NCBI GenBank assembly: GCA_963611355.1
Contig: CAVDRM010000007.1
Coordinates: 1-64,000 of the forward strand
Length of the DNA stretch: 64,000 nt
Source: CAVDRM01 sp963611355
GTDB lineage: Bacteria; Bacillota; Clostridia; Christensenellales; Aristaeellaceae
Reading direction: 5' to 3'
Position numbers and translations under genes: made by a program. Under the pieces are notes generated by a model, which saw nothing but the letters and a program-made list of their open reading frames with translations, was not told where the DNA came from and did not search any database. Each line of letters opens with the position of its first letter. Positions within the stretch are counted from its first letter, which is position 1. Below, in pieces: positions 17,501 to 25,895 of this stretch.

Positions 17501-19281
17501 ATCTTACCCTCACCGCACAGTTCATCCGCCAGACGGATAAATTCATCAATGTCATCGGTCACAATTTTAAGGGAGGAGCGCCAGAAATCCACGCTGCGGA
17601 CATCAATGCCAACGCTGGCGGCCACATCCGCCACCATCTTAGACCCGCACAGGCTCAACAGCTTATTGTACTTCGGTACGAATTCCGCGCCCTGTTCCTT
17701 ATACATGGCAAACATACCGAGTCCGAATAATTCACCGAAGGCATACGGGAAGTTATAGAAATTAACTGCCGGCGAATAATAATGGCTCTTACACGCCCAC
17801 ATATACGGATGGAGGATATTCCGGTCCAGCCCATCCCCGTAGGACTTCTCCTGCGCATCCAGCATAGCGGCTTTCAATTCTTCCACGCTCAGCGCATGAT
17901 CCTTGCGGCCTTCCACAACGGCATTCTCAAACAGGAAACGGCTGTAAATATCCACGATGGTCTGCGTCGTTTCCATCAGGTAGTTTTCAAGAAGGGAGAA
18001 GGCCTCCTTCCTGTCCACCTGTTCACGGACGGCGTGAGACAGCAGGGTCTCATTAAAGATGGAGGCCGTTTCCGCCAGAGGCATCGGCGCATCTATCATC
18101 AGATAGGGCAAATCGGCCATCTGTTCATTGTGCCATGCGTGTCCCAGCTCATGCGCTATGGTGCTGACATCGCTGAACGAGCCGGCAAAGTTGGTCATAA
18201 CGCGGCTCTGCCTGTGCGCATGCGCTCCGGCGCAGAACGCACCGCCGCCTTTACCCGCACGGGGAAACATATCAATCCAGCGGTTTTCAAATGCATTGTC
18301 GATAAATGTTGCCATGTCGGGGGAAAACTTGCCCATTTCGGTGATAAGCTTCTGCCGCGCCTCCTCCACCGTATAGCGCTTCGTCTTCGCCCCCTTGACG
18401 GTCATCGGGGCGAATAAATCATAGAAAGGCAGCCCGTTCTTATGTCCCAGCAGCTCGCCTTTTCTCCGCAGATAGGCGCGGAATTTGGGCAGACTTTCAT
18501 CAATCGCCTGCCACATGGCATTTAAGGTTTCCTTATCCATGTTGCTTTGTGACAGGGTCATATCCAGCACGGAGGCGTATTTTTTCGCTTCGCACATGGT
18601 CTGTGCCTGTCCCTTGATGCTGTTCAGGCAGGCCGCCATCGGAATTTCGATTTTTTTGTACGCGGCCAGCTCCGCCTCGTATGCGGATGCGCGCACCTTT
18701 TCATCTGGATCGTAGGCCAGAGCACGCACGGCGGACAGCGGAAGTTTTTGGCACTTGTAATCGACCAGCAGGGTCGCGTCCAGCTTGTCACGCAGGGTCG
18801 AAAATGCTTCGCCGCCGGTCAGGGACATTTTCAGCATCCACGGCTCGATTTCGGCGGGCATCAGATGCTTGGCCTCCTCCTTAGCGCGAAGCAGGGCAAA
18901 ATCCACCGCCTGAAGACGCGGGCTGGTTGCAATCACCTGTTCAAGATCCTCCACCTTGTCGAGGTATCGGACGATGGCGGAGCTGAACAGGCTGACATCC
19001 ACAAAGAGCCGCTCCATTCTGTCCATCAATTTGGCGGCCGCTTCGTTCTCAGCATTGACAGAAAGTGTCAGGGTGGCAAAATAACCTAAATCCTCCGAGT
19101 ATTCGGCGATTTTCTCCTGCGCATCCACCAGCACTTCCAGCGTTTCCCGCTCGGAAAGACCCTTTTCAAGCACCTCATGACCGTGCTTCATCTGCTCTTT
19201 AAGCTTTTCTATGTCCTCTTCGATTTTCGGGTCATCAAAGCTCTGGTAAAAAATAGAAAGATCCCATGTCCAATCCTGCAT
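17497..19281 (-). CDS. pepF: Oligoendopeptidase F, M3 metallopeptidase
   Basis: A 594-residue cytoplasmic peptidase of family M3B. The zinc motif HELGHAWHN is at residues 377-385 with the third ligand region in SIFNETLLSHAV. The N-terminal helical domain, the insertion FAGSFSDVSTIAHE and the C-terminal YNFPYAFGELFGLGMFAMY match PepF of Bacillus and Lactococcus, which cuts peptides of roughly 6-20 residues. It stands between a FadR-type regulator (3 bases upstream) and fhs, in a cluster with aminotransferase genes, fitting peptide use as a nutrient source. Confidence 0.95.
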   Translation of the reverse strand: MQDWTWDLSIFYQSFDDPKIEEDIEKLKEQMKHGHEVLEKGLSERETLEVLVDAQEKIAEYSEDLGYFATLTLSVNAENEAAAKLMDRMERLFVDVSLFSSAIVRYLDKVEDLEQVIATSPRLQAVDFALLRAKEEAKHLMPAEIEPWMLKMSLTGGEAFSTLRDKLDATLLVDYKCQKLPLSAVRALAYDPDEKVRASAYEAELAAYKKIEIPMAACLNSIKGQAQTMCEAKKYASVLDMTLSQSNMDKETLNAMWQAIDESLPKFRAYLRRKGELLGHKNGLPFYDLFAPMTVKGAKTKRYTVEEARQKLITEMGKFSPDMATFIDNAFENRWIDMFPRAGKGGGAFCAGAHAHRQSRVMTNFAGSFSDVSTIAHELGHAWHNEQMADLPYLMIDAPMPLAETASIFNETLLSHAVREQVDRKEAFSLLENYLMETTQTIVDIYSRFLFENAVVEGRKDHALSVEELKAAMLDAQEKSYGDGLDRNILHPYMWACKSHYYSPAVNFYNFPYAFGELFGLGMFAMYKEQGAEFVPKYNKLLSLCGSKMVADVAASVGIDVRSVDFWRSSLKIVTDDIDEFIRLADELCGEGKI

Positions 19282-19283
19282 TT

Positions 19284-19976
19284 TTATGTGCTTCCTTCCT
19301 TATAAAATCCGTTTGTTTGGATAGCATTCAGGCAAGTATCCCTGCTCTCCTCCAAATGATGGTGCATGAGCGTCTTGAGCGTTTCCAAATCCCGCTTCTG
19401 CAAAAGCTCCACCATCCGGTGATGCTCCTCATGCGCCTTTGAGCGGCGGACAATGCTGGCAATCGTCACGGCAGAGAAACGGATAATGTATTCCTCCTGG
19501 CTGTCCACCACGCTTAAAATGCGGCGCTTATCCGAAATATGCTCCAGCGTTCCGTGGAAGGCGCGGTTATAGGTCGCCAGCGCCGCACAGTCCTCCTGCT
19601 TCTGCGCCACATCCATTTCCTTTAAAATGGCATTCAGCTTGTCGATATCCTTGTCCATAGCTTTTTCAACAATGGACGGCAGAAGCAGCATCATCATGGC
19701 GTTTCTGATGGTGAAAATCTCCTCGATATCGTTCAGCGTAAACGCACGCACCACAACGCCCCTGCGAAGCTCGTATTCCACCAGGCCGTCCCGCTCCAGC
19801 TTCCTTAGCGCCTCGCGCAGCGGCGTCCTGCTGATGTGAAGCCGGTCAGCGAAGGCTGTTTCCACAATGCGGGAGCCGGGTGCAAGCTCTCCCGTGATGA
19901 TTGCGTGCTTTAAGCGTTCGTAGGCAATATCCCGAATGGGCTTGCTGTCGGTTGATTCTTCAAACATTGCCGCCAT
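19284..19976 (-). CDS. GntR-family (FadR/FCD) transcriptional regulator
   Basis: The 230-residue regulator has an N-terminal winged helix (about 12-75: AYERLKHAIITGELAPGSR, LHISRTPLREALRKLERDGLV) and an all-helical FCD ligand domain (about 90-215) with the metal-site His residues in AFHGTLEHI and MHHHLEESR. Such proteins usually answer to organic acids or amino-acid derived acids. The ATG at 19976 is chosen because GGAG stands 9 bases before it; an upstream ATG at 19994 has none. It faces the TRAP/Liv uptake block and is a natural candidate for its control. Confidence 0.9.
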   Translation of the reverse strand: MAAMFEESTDSKPIRDIAYERLKHAIITGELAPGSRIVETAFADRLHISRTPLREALRKLERDGLVEYELRRGVVVRAFTLNDIEEIFTIRNAMMMLLLPSIVEKAMDKDIDKLNAILKEMDVAQKQEDCAALATYNRAFHGTLEHISDKRRILSVVDSQEEYIIRFSAVTIASIVRRSKAHEEHHRMVELLQKRDLETLKTLMHHHLEESRDTCLNAIQTNGFYKEGST

Positions 19977-20011
19977 GACCGTTCGCTCCTTCATATAAAT
20001 ATACAGGATAT

Positions 20012-20040
20012 AGTGTACAAAAAAAATACAAGTATGTCAA
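20012..20040 (-). promoter_or_regulatory. Promoter of the FadR-type regulator and peptidase series
   Basis: Perfect -35 TTGACA (20040-20035), 17-base spacer, -10-like TACACT (20017-20012) on the minus strand. The spacer and -10 region contain two TTGTA units, possible half-sites for autoregulation. Confidence 0.55.
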
Positions 20041-20234
20041 GATTTCGGCAGACGGCGAATGGACGGCCGATTTCATTCTTCCGATTATATTTTTCCCCCC
20101 ATTTTTATTCGGCTGCGCTTGTCATTATATCATCATTTAGAATTTTTTAAAATCAAAAAATTCATTTTGCCCATTAAAATATTGTATATTTTTTGTTTTC
20201 TGAATTTTTTGATGTTTAAAAATGCATTTTGACG
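20041..20234. other. AT-rich divergent control region with 13-bp inverted repeat
   Basis: This gap between the FadR-type regulator and the TRAP transporter holds no gene. ATCAAAAAATTCA (20152-20164) and TGAATTTTTTGAT (20201-20213) form a perfect 13-bp inverted repeat around a 36-base AT-rich loop, and phased A/T tracts suggest bent DNA. It may be a regulator or nucleoid-protein binding region. Confidence 0.5.
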
Positions 20235-20263
20235 TTGCATTTTTTGTTTATCGGTGCTATAAT
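20235..20263 (+). promoter_or_regulatory. Promoter of the TRAP transporter operon
   Basis: TTGCAT (20235-20240), 17-base spacer and perfect TATAAT (20258-20263) preceded by an extended -10 TGC. The motif TGCATTTT occurs twice (20223 and 20236), the second copy overlapping the -35 box. Confidence 0.65.
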
Positions 20264-20297
20264 CCATTTGACATCATAAAAAGGGGGATTCAGCTTT

Positions 20298-21278
20298 ATG
20301 AAAAAGCTACTGTCTGTTCTTCTGGCCGTTTCATTCCTGTTTATCACTCTCACCGGCGCCTTCGCTGATGAATATCTCGTTTTCTCCACCGGCGGCACGA
20401 CCGGCACCTACTATGCTTTCGGCGGCGAAATTGCTGCCCTGCTTTCCGGTAAGGTCAGCGGCCTTGATGTCACCGCACAGAGCTCCGGCGGCTCGAAGGC
20501 CAACATCTTGGCCATCTGCGAAGGGGAAGCCGAGCTTGCCTGGACGCAGAACGATGTCATGAGCTACGCCTATCAGGGCACGGAGGACTTCGGCGGCACA
20601 CCCGTTGAAACCTTCTCTGCCGTCGCCGCCATCTATCCCGAAATCGTCCATCTCGTTGTCGCGGCGGACAGCGGCATTGAAAAGGTTGAGGATTTGAAGG
20701 GCAAGAACGTCAGCGTCGGCGCCGTCGGCTCCGGTGTGTACTTTAACGCCGTGCAGATTCTTGAAATCGCCGGCCTCACGCTGGATGACATCATTCCGCA
20801 TTACCTGAGCTTCTCTGAATCCGCCGATTCCTTCCAGAATCGTCAGGTGGATGCCTTCTTCATCGTTGCAGGTTATCCGAACGCCTCCATCGTTGATGTG
20901 GCGCTCAAGCGCGAAATCCGTGTCCTCACCTTCGGCGAGGAGCAAATGGCCGAACTTCAGGCCAAATATCCCTTCTATGTGACCGATACTCTCCCCGCCG
21001 GGACATATTCGGGCGTTGATGAGGACATCGTCGTTCCCGCCGTCAGCTCCGTGCTGGTAGCGTCCAACGACCTGAGTGAGGAGCTCGTCTACGAAATAAC
21101 CAAGGCGCTGTTTGAAAACAAGGATGAGCTGACGAACGCCAAAAAGGTTTACATCAGCGCGGAAAACGCCGTCAAGGGCATCCCGACTTCCCTGAGTGAT
21201 CAGGCCAAAGGCATTGACTACGGCACGTTCCACCCCGGCGCGCTCAAATATTACCGCGAAATCGGCATCATCAAATGA
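20298..21278 (+). CDS. TAXI-family TRAP transporter solute-binding protein
   Basis: The 326-residue exported protein begins with a signal peptide (ending AFA) and then the family hallmark FSTGGTTGTYYAFGGEIAALL. Further typical segments are SGGSKANILAICEGEAELAWTQ (split over about 60-82), NVSVGAVGSGVYFNA and PHYLSFSESADSF. TAXI proteins deliver glutamate, other dicarboxylates or related acids to a TRAP permease. No lipobox Cys is seen, so it may be free in an outer-wall zone or held by another means. The permease gene follows after 92 bases. Confidence 0.93.
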   Translation: MKKLLSVLLAVSFLFITLTGAFADEYLVFSTGGTTGTYYAFGGEIAALLSGKVSGLDVTAQSSGGSKANILAICEGEAELAWTQNDVMSYAYQGTEDFGGTPVETFSAVAAIYPEIVHLVVAADSGIEKVEDLKGKNVSVGAVGSGVYFNAVQILEIAGLTLDDIIPHYLSFSESADSFQNRQVDAFFIVAGYPNASIVDVALKREIRVLTFGEEQMAELQAKYPFYVTDTLPAGTYSGVDEDIVVPAVSSVLVASNDLSEELVYEITKALFENKDELTNAKKVYISAENAVKGIPTSLSDQAKGIDYGTFHPGALKYYREIGIIK

Positions 21279-21370
21279 CCCCGTCCGGTATCTTATGGGA
21301 CGAGCGGAGACAATCCCTCGCCCCTTCTTTCATACCATGACCATTTGTTCAGAAAGGGGTTGTTTCGTTC

Positions 21371-23488
21371 ATGGCCAATGATAAAACCAAAAACACCGTC
21401 TCCACGCCGACCGCCGAAGTTGACGCGATTATGCAGAAGTATGACCGTGAAAGCGCTTATCGGACGCTGACCGGCTGCCGAAACACCATTATCCGCGTAA
21501 TTTTAATTTTCTTTTCCGTTTTTCAGCTTTACAGCACATGGCAAATCATCCCGTCCACCCATATGCGCCCGCTGCATTTGGGCATTGTGCTGCTGCTGGC
21601 TTATCTGCTCTATCCGGCGCGGCGCGCATCCAGCAAAACCACGCTCCCGTGGTATGACGTTGTTTTGGGCGTTCTGTCGCTGCTCGTCTGTCTGTATCCC
21701 GTTGTTTTCTTTAACAAGATTGCCATGCAGTTCGGCTATACGGCCTTTCAGATTATCATCGGCGGCATCGGCATCGTTCTTCTTTTGGAAGCTTGCCGGC
21801 GCGTTGTCGGTCTGCCGATTGTCGTCATTGCCATCGCCTTCATCTGCGTAGGGCTTTTCGGCAGAGCCATGCCGGGCTTCCTTGCCAACCGCGGCTTCAC
21901 CGTCAAGCAGCTCATCCAGTATCTTTTCTATACGCAGGAGGGTATTTTCGGAACGCCGTTGGGCGCATCCTCCACCTTTATTTTCCTGTTTATCCTCTTT
22001 GGCTCGTTCCTTGAAAAGACGGGCGTGGGCGAATTTTTCATTGACCTGTCCAATGCCCTGTGCGGGCATCGCCGCGGCGGTCCGGCCAAGGTCGCCGTCA
22101 TCACCAGCGCAATGGAGGGCACTGTCTCCGGCAGTTCTGTTGCCAATACGGTCGGCTCCGGCAGCTTCACCATCCCGATGATGAAAAAGCTCGGCTACAA
22201 GCCGGAGTTTGCTGCGGCCGTGGAAGCGGCTGCCTCCACGGGCGGCCAAATCATGCCGCCTGTCATGGGGGCGGCAGCGTTTCTGATGGCGGAGAGCATC
22301 GGTCTCCCCTATTCCACCATCGTCAAAGCCGCCATTATCCCCGCCATCCTGTATTTCACCGGCATTTATATCATTACCGACTTAGAAGCAAAGAAGCAGG
22401 GCTTGAAGGGCATGGAAAAGAAGAATATGCCCAAGCTTAAAGCCGTCATGCTCAAGCGCGGCTACCTGATGCTGCCGCTGATTTGCATCATCACAATCCT
22501 GGGCATGGGCTATACGCCCTCAATGGCTGCGCTTATCGGCATTGCCACGGCCGTGCTGGGCAGCTATCTTCGGACTTTTGCCGAGCTTTTGGTCATCGCT
22601 TTTCCGGGAAAACGGAGCTATGCGTTTGTGACCGGCAATGAAAACGCACAAGATTGCTATGACAAAAAAGCCGCTGCCAAAACAGCCGTTAAAAACACCT
22701 CCGGCCTGCGCCTCTCGGATTATCCGGCTGCCCTGGAGAGCGGTGCACGTTCCATCGTTGGCGTGGCGCTGGCCTGCGGCGCTGCGGGTATCATTGCGGG
22801 CATGATTACCAAAACGGGCATCGGCCTGAAATTAGGCTCCAGCCTGACCACCTTGGCGGGCGGCAACCTGATTTTGCTGCTCATCTTCACCATGCTGGCT
22901 TCCATCGTGCTGGGCATGGGCGTACCGACGACGGCCAACTATCTGATTACCTCCACCATCATGGCGCCTATCGTCTACAATGCGCTGTCCGCCCATTTGA
23001 GCAGCGTGTATGAGGCGCTGACGCAATTGGGCGAAGGCTATGCCCTGCTTCCCGCGCATCTGTTCACCTTCTATTTCGGCATCATCGCGGACATCACGCC
23101 GCCTGTCGCTTTGGCTGCTATGGCGGGCGCGGCCATTGCCAAGTCCGACCCGCTGAAAACAGGCATCACCGCTTCCAAGCTGGCCATTGCCGCCTTCCTG
23201 GTGCCGTACATTTTCGTCTTGAATCCCGCCATGCTGATGTTGAACGCGGCATGGTACGAGGTGCTGCAAATCGCCGTGACATCCATCATCGGGATGCTCG
23301 GCATCGGGATGTGTCTGGAAAAATTCTGGGTAAAGAAGCTGAACGTTTTCCAACAGCTCATCGCCTTGGCGGGCGGCCTTCTGCTCATCGACCCAGGCAC
23401 AGTAACCGACATCATCGGCATTCTGCTGATTGGCTGCGTCATGCTCTGGCAGTCTCTTGAAATAAAGAAGGAAAAGAGCATCGGCTGA
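21371..23488 (+). CDS. TRAP transporter fused permease (4TM + 12TM)
   Basis: A 705-residue membrane protein in which the small (DctQ-like, about residues 30-200) and large (DctM-like, about 200-690) TRAP subunits are fused, as is usual with TAXI partners. Recognisable segments are MEGTVSGSSVANTVGSGSFT, STGGQIMPPVMGAAAFLMAE and GMGVPTTANYLITSTIMAP. It drives sodium-coupled uptake of the ligand presented by the binding protein just upstream. AGAAAGGGG lies shortly before the ATG. A downstream gap of 165 bases with a new promoter separates it from the first Liv operon. Confidence 0.95.
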   Translation: MANDKTKNTVSTPTAEVDAIMQKYDRESAYRTLTGCRNTIIRVILIFFSVFQLYSTWQIIPSTHMRPLHLGIVLLLAYLLYPARRASSKTTLPWYDVVLGVLSLLVCLYPVVFFNKIAMQFGYTAFQIIIGGIGIVLLLEACRRVVGLPIVVIAIAFICVGLFGRAMPGFLANRGFTVKQLIQYLFYTQEGIFGTPLGASSTFIFLFILFGSFLEKTGVGEFFIDLSNALCGHRRGGPAKVAVITSAMEGTVSGSSVANTVGSGSFTIPMMKKLGYKPEFAAAVEAAASTGGQIMPPVMGAAAFLMAESIGLPYSTIVKAAIIPAILYFTGIYIITDLEAKKQGLKGMEKKNMPKLKAVMLKRGYLMLPLICIITILGMGYTPSMAALIGIATAVLGSYLRTFAELLVIAFPGKRSYAFVTGNENAQDCYDKKAAAKTAVKNTSGLRLSDYPAALESGARSIVGVALACGAAGIIAGMITKTGIGLKLGSSLTTLAGGNLILLLIFTMLASIVLGMGVPTTANYLITSTIMAPIVYNALSAHLSSVYEALTQLGEGYALLPAHLFTFYFGIIADITPPVALAAMAGAAIAKSDPLKTGITASKLAIAAFLVPYIFVLNPAMLMLNAAWYEVLQIAVTSIIGMLGIGMCLEKFWVKKLNVFQQLIALAGGLLLIDPGTVTDIIGILLIGCVMLWQSLEIKKEKSIG

Positions 23489-23571
23489 AATTTTGCATAA
23501 GCAAAAATGCATTTTCCTCTTTTAAGCATGTCATTTTGTCTCTATTTTGTTTATTCTTTGTATTTAATATG

Positions 23572-23610
23572 AATGAACGCACTTTTGATATTGCAAAACG
23601 TGCGTTCATT
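23572..23610 (+). promoter_or_regulatory. Candidate operator: 11-bp inverted repeat over the Liv-1 promoter
   Basis: AATGAACGCAC (23572-23582) and GTGCGTTCATT (23600-23610) are perfect inverted copies. The left arm lies just upstream of the -35 box and the right arm inside the promoter spacer, a layout typical of repressor control. Confidence 0.6.
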
Positions 23611-23619
23611 ATGTATAAT
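23591..23619 (+). promoter_or_regulatory. Promoter of the first Liv operon
   Basis: TTGCAA (23591-23596), 17-base spacer, perfect TATAAT (23614-23619), 34 bases before the binding-protein start codon. Confidence 0.7.
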
Positions 23620-23653
23620 CACTGCAATCCAATTTTGAAGGAGATGTTTAGTC

Positions 23654-24802
23654 ATGAAGAAACTGGTAGCTTTCCTGATGGTGCTCTGTCTGCTGATTCC
23701 GACAATGGCGCTGGGCGAAAACGTCGTCAAGATCGGCGTTTATGAACCGGCCTCCGGCGCAAACGGTGCAGGCGGCAAGCAGGAAATCCTCGGTATGCAG
23801 TATGCCAACGCGGTTGCCCCGACCGTTGAAATCGGCGGCGAAACCTACACGGTTGAGCTGGTCTATGCGGACAACGGTTCTTCGACCGACAAAGCCCCGA
23901 CAGCCGCGCAGAAGCTGATCAGCGAGAATGTCTCCATCGTTCTGGGTTCTTATGGCTCCAGCGTGTCCAATGCCGCCAAGCCTTACTTTGAAGCCGCCGG
24001 CATCCCCGCCATCGGCGTGACCTGCACGAACCCAAGCGTGACGCAGGGCAATACCCACTATTTCCGCATCTGTTTCCTTGACCCCTTCCAAGGCACCGTT
24101 CTGGCCAACCATGCTTTCAAAGAGCTGAAGGCAACCACCGCTTACTGCCTCGGTGAGCTTGGCAACGATTACGACCAAGGACTTATCCATTATTTCACCG
24201 AAGCATTTGAGAGTTTGGGCGGCACGGTTGTAGCCGAATCCTTCCAGACCGGCAACTCCGACTTCACTTCCTTCCTTGCCACCGCCACCGCGCTGGAAGC
24301 TGATGTCATCTTCGCGCCCTGCTCCCTGGAATATGCGCAGAACATCGTGATGCAGGCCGCCGCGCAGGGTGTGACCATTCCGCTTGTGGCCAGCGATACT
24401 TGGGACTCCAATGTGGTCGTCGAAGCTGCGTCCGGCAAGGATATTAAGATTTATGTTTCCACCTTCTATCAGGAGGGCGGCACGGAATTTGACTTGGGCT
24501 TTAAGGAATGGATCAACTCCGACTCCGTCAACCTCGCCAACAACAACGGCAACGACATGATTTCCGCCGTTTCCGTCATGGGCTATGATGCTTATTTTGT
24601 GGCGCTGGAGGCGCTCAAGGCTGCCGGCTCGACCGACCCGAAGGCCGTCAACGATGCGCTGTGGAATGTCTCCTATACCGGCGTGACCGGCAGCATCTCC
24701 TTTGATGAGGTCGGCGATGCCAAGCGCGACGCCGCATACATCAAAACGCTGAACACTGCCAATGACACTTGGGAACTGTTCGCCATTCAGGGTGTTGAAT
24801 AA
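23654..24802 (+). CDS. Branched-chain amino-acid ABC transporter binding protein (LivK-type), first system
   Basis: A 382-residue periplasmic-binding-protein type I with signal peptide (ending ALG), the opening VVKIGVYEPASGANGAGGKQ, the ligand-pocket segment VLGSYGSSVSNAAKPYFE, and YFRICFLDPFQG. It is the ligand-catching part of the LivKHMGF system whose other genes follow. It lacks a lipobox. GAAGGAG precedes the ATG. Between it and livH lies a strong hairpin that could keep this mRNA abundant relative to the membrane genes. Confidence 0.93.
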   Translation: MKKLVAFLMVLCLLIPTMALGENVVKIGVYEPASGANGAGGKQEILGMQYANAVAPTVEIGGETYTVELVYADNGSSTDKAPTAAQKLISENVSIVLGSYGSSVSNAAKPYFEAAGIPAIGVTCTNPSVTQGNTHYFRICFLDPFQGTVLANHAFKELKATTAYCLGELGNDYDQGLIHYFTEAFESLGGTVVAESFQTGNSDFTSFLATATALEADVIFAPCSLEYAQNIVMQAAAQGVTIPLVASDTWDSNVVVEAASGKDIKIYVSTFYQEGGTEFDLGFKEWINSDSVNLANNNGNDMISAVSVMGYDAYFVALEALKAAGSTDPKAVNDALWNVSYTGVTGSISFDEVGDAKRDAAYIKTLNTANDTWELFAIQGVE

Positions 24803-24824
24803 AACGAGATTTTAATGCAGCATC

Positions 24825-24862
24825 GCCTTGGCGGGGGTCTTTGGTAAGACCCCCGCCAAGGC
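24825..24862 (+). terminator. Strong intercistronic hairpin after the first LivK gene
   Basis: GCCTTGGCGGGGGTCTT (24825-24841) pairs perfectly over 17 bp with AAGACCCCCGCCAAGGC (24846-24862), loop TGGT. No T-run follows, so it looks more like a partial terminator or 3' stabiliser than a full stop. Confidence 0.7.
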
Positions 24863-24952
24863 ATATCTGAAAAACCATCTCGGATGTTCTCAAAAGCGTG
24901 TCCGTGCGGCACATTTTTGAGGCCATCCGGCCTAAAAAAGGAGGTTGTCCTT

Positions 24953-25885
24953 TTGAAAAACGTTCTTCCGTACCTGCTGTCCGGCATTTCCGTCGGCGGC
25001 CAATACGCCCTGATTGCTATTGGCTATACGATGGTCTACGGCATTCTGCGCCTTATCAACTTTGCGCACGGCGATGTGTTCATGGTGTCGGGCATCCTGA
25101 TGGTGTACATTGCGGCCAGCGGACTTCCGCTGTATGTCGTCATCCCGCTGGTGCTGCTTTTGACCGTTCTGATCGGCTTTTTAATCGAGCGCGTGGCCTA
25201 CAAGCCCCTGCGCACTGCGCCGCGTATGTCCATCATGATTTCCGCCATCGGCGTCAGCTATCTTTTGCAAAATCTCGTCCTGTACATTACGGGCGGTCTC
25301 AATAAAGTATACCCCACCATTCCTTTTATTTCCGATTCTGTCACCATCACGCTGTTCGGCGTGAGCATGACCACCAAAATGGTCACTATCATCACGCCCT
25401 TCCTCACGCTGATTTTGGTCGTGGCGCTGGTGCTGCTCATCAATCATACCAAAATCGGCATGGCCATGCGCGCCGTGTCCAAGGATTTTGAAACCAGCCA
25501 GCTCATGGGCATCCGCATCAACGGCGTCATCAGCACGACCTTTATCATCGGTTCGCTCTTGGCGGGCATTGGGTCAATGCTGTATTTCACCAATTATTCC
25601 TCGGTCATTCAAACCTCCGGCGCCATGCCTGGCCTCAAAGCCTTTGTCGCGGCAGTGTTCGGGGGCATCGGCTCGATTCCCGGCGCCGTCATCGGCGCAT
25701 TCATCATCGGCATCTGTGAAAATATCATCAAGGGTCTTGACCTGATTCTTATCAAGGCCGGCATCACAAAAAAAATGCTGGGGCTGACGACCTTCTCGGA
25801 CGCTTTCACCTTCGCTTTGCTGATTGTGATTCTGATTGTCAAGCCGACCGGTCTGTTCGGCGAGAAAATGACGGACAAGGTGTGA
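24953..25885 (+). CDS. livH: Branched-chain amino-acid ABC transporter permease LivH, first system
   Basis: A 310-residue polytopic protein, about eight membrane helices. Hallmarks are GGQYALIAIGYTMVYGILRL at the start, NFAHGDVFMV, and VFGGIGSIPGAVIGAF near the C-terminus, where the EAA-like loop contacts the ATPases. The TTG at 24953 is chosen as start because AAGGAGG ends 8 bases upstream; the reading frame is open further upstream but the extension would cover the ribosome site and is hydrophilic. The stop is 10 bases before livM. Confidence 0.93.
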   Translation: MKNVLPYLLSGISVGGQYALIAIGYTMVYGILRLINFAHGDVFMVSGILMVYIAASGLPLYVVIPLVLLLTVLIGFLIERVAYKPLRTAPRMSIMISAIGVSYLLQNLVLYITGGLNKVYPTIPFISDSVTITLFGVSMTTKMVTIITPFLTLILVVALVLLINHTKIGMAMRAVSKDFETSQLMGIRINGVISTTFIIGSLLAGIGSMLYFTNYSSVIQTSGAMPGLKAFVAAVFGGIGSIPGAVIGAFIIGICENIIKGLDLILIKAGITKKMLGLTTFSDAFTFALLIVILIVKPTGLFGEKMTDKV

Positions 25886-25895
25886 GGTGATTGTG

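Noticed and set aside
16394..17758. 454-residue open frame antisense to fhs
   Set aside because: fhs is full length with all motifs; the antisense product has no recognisable domain.
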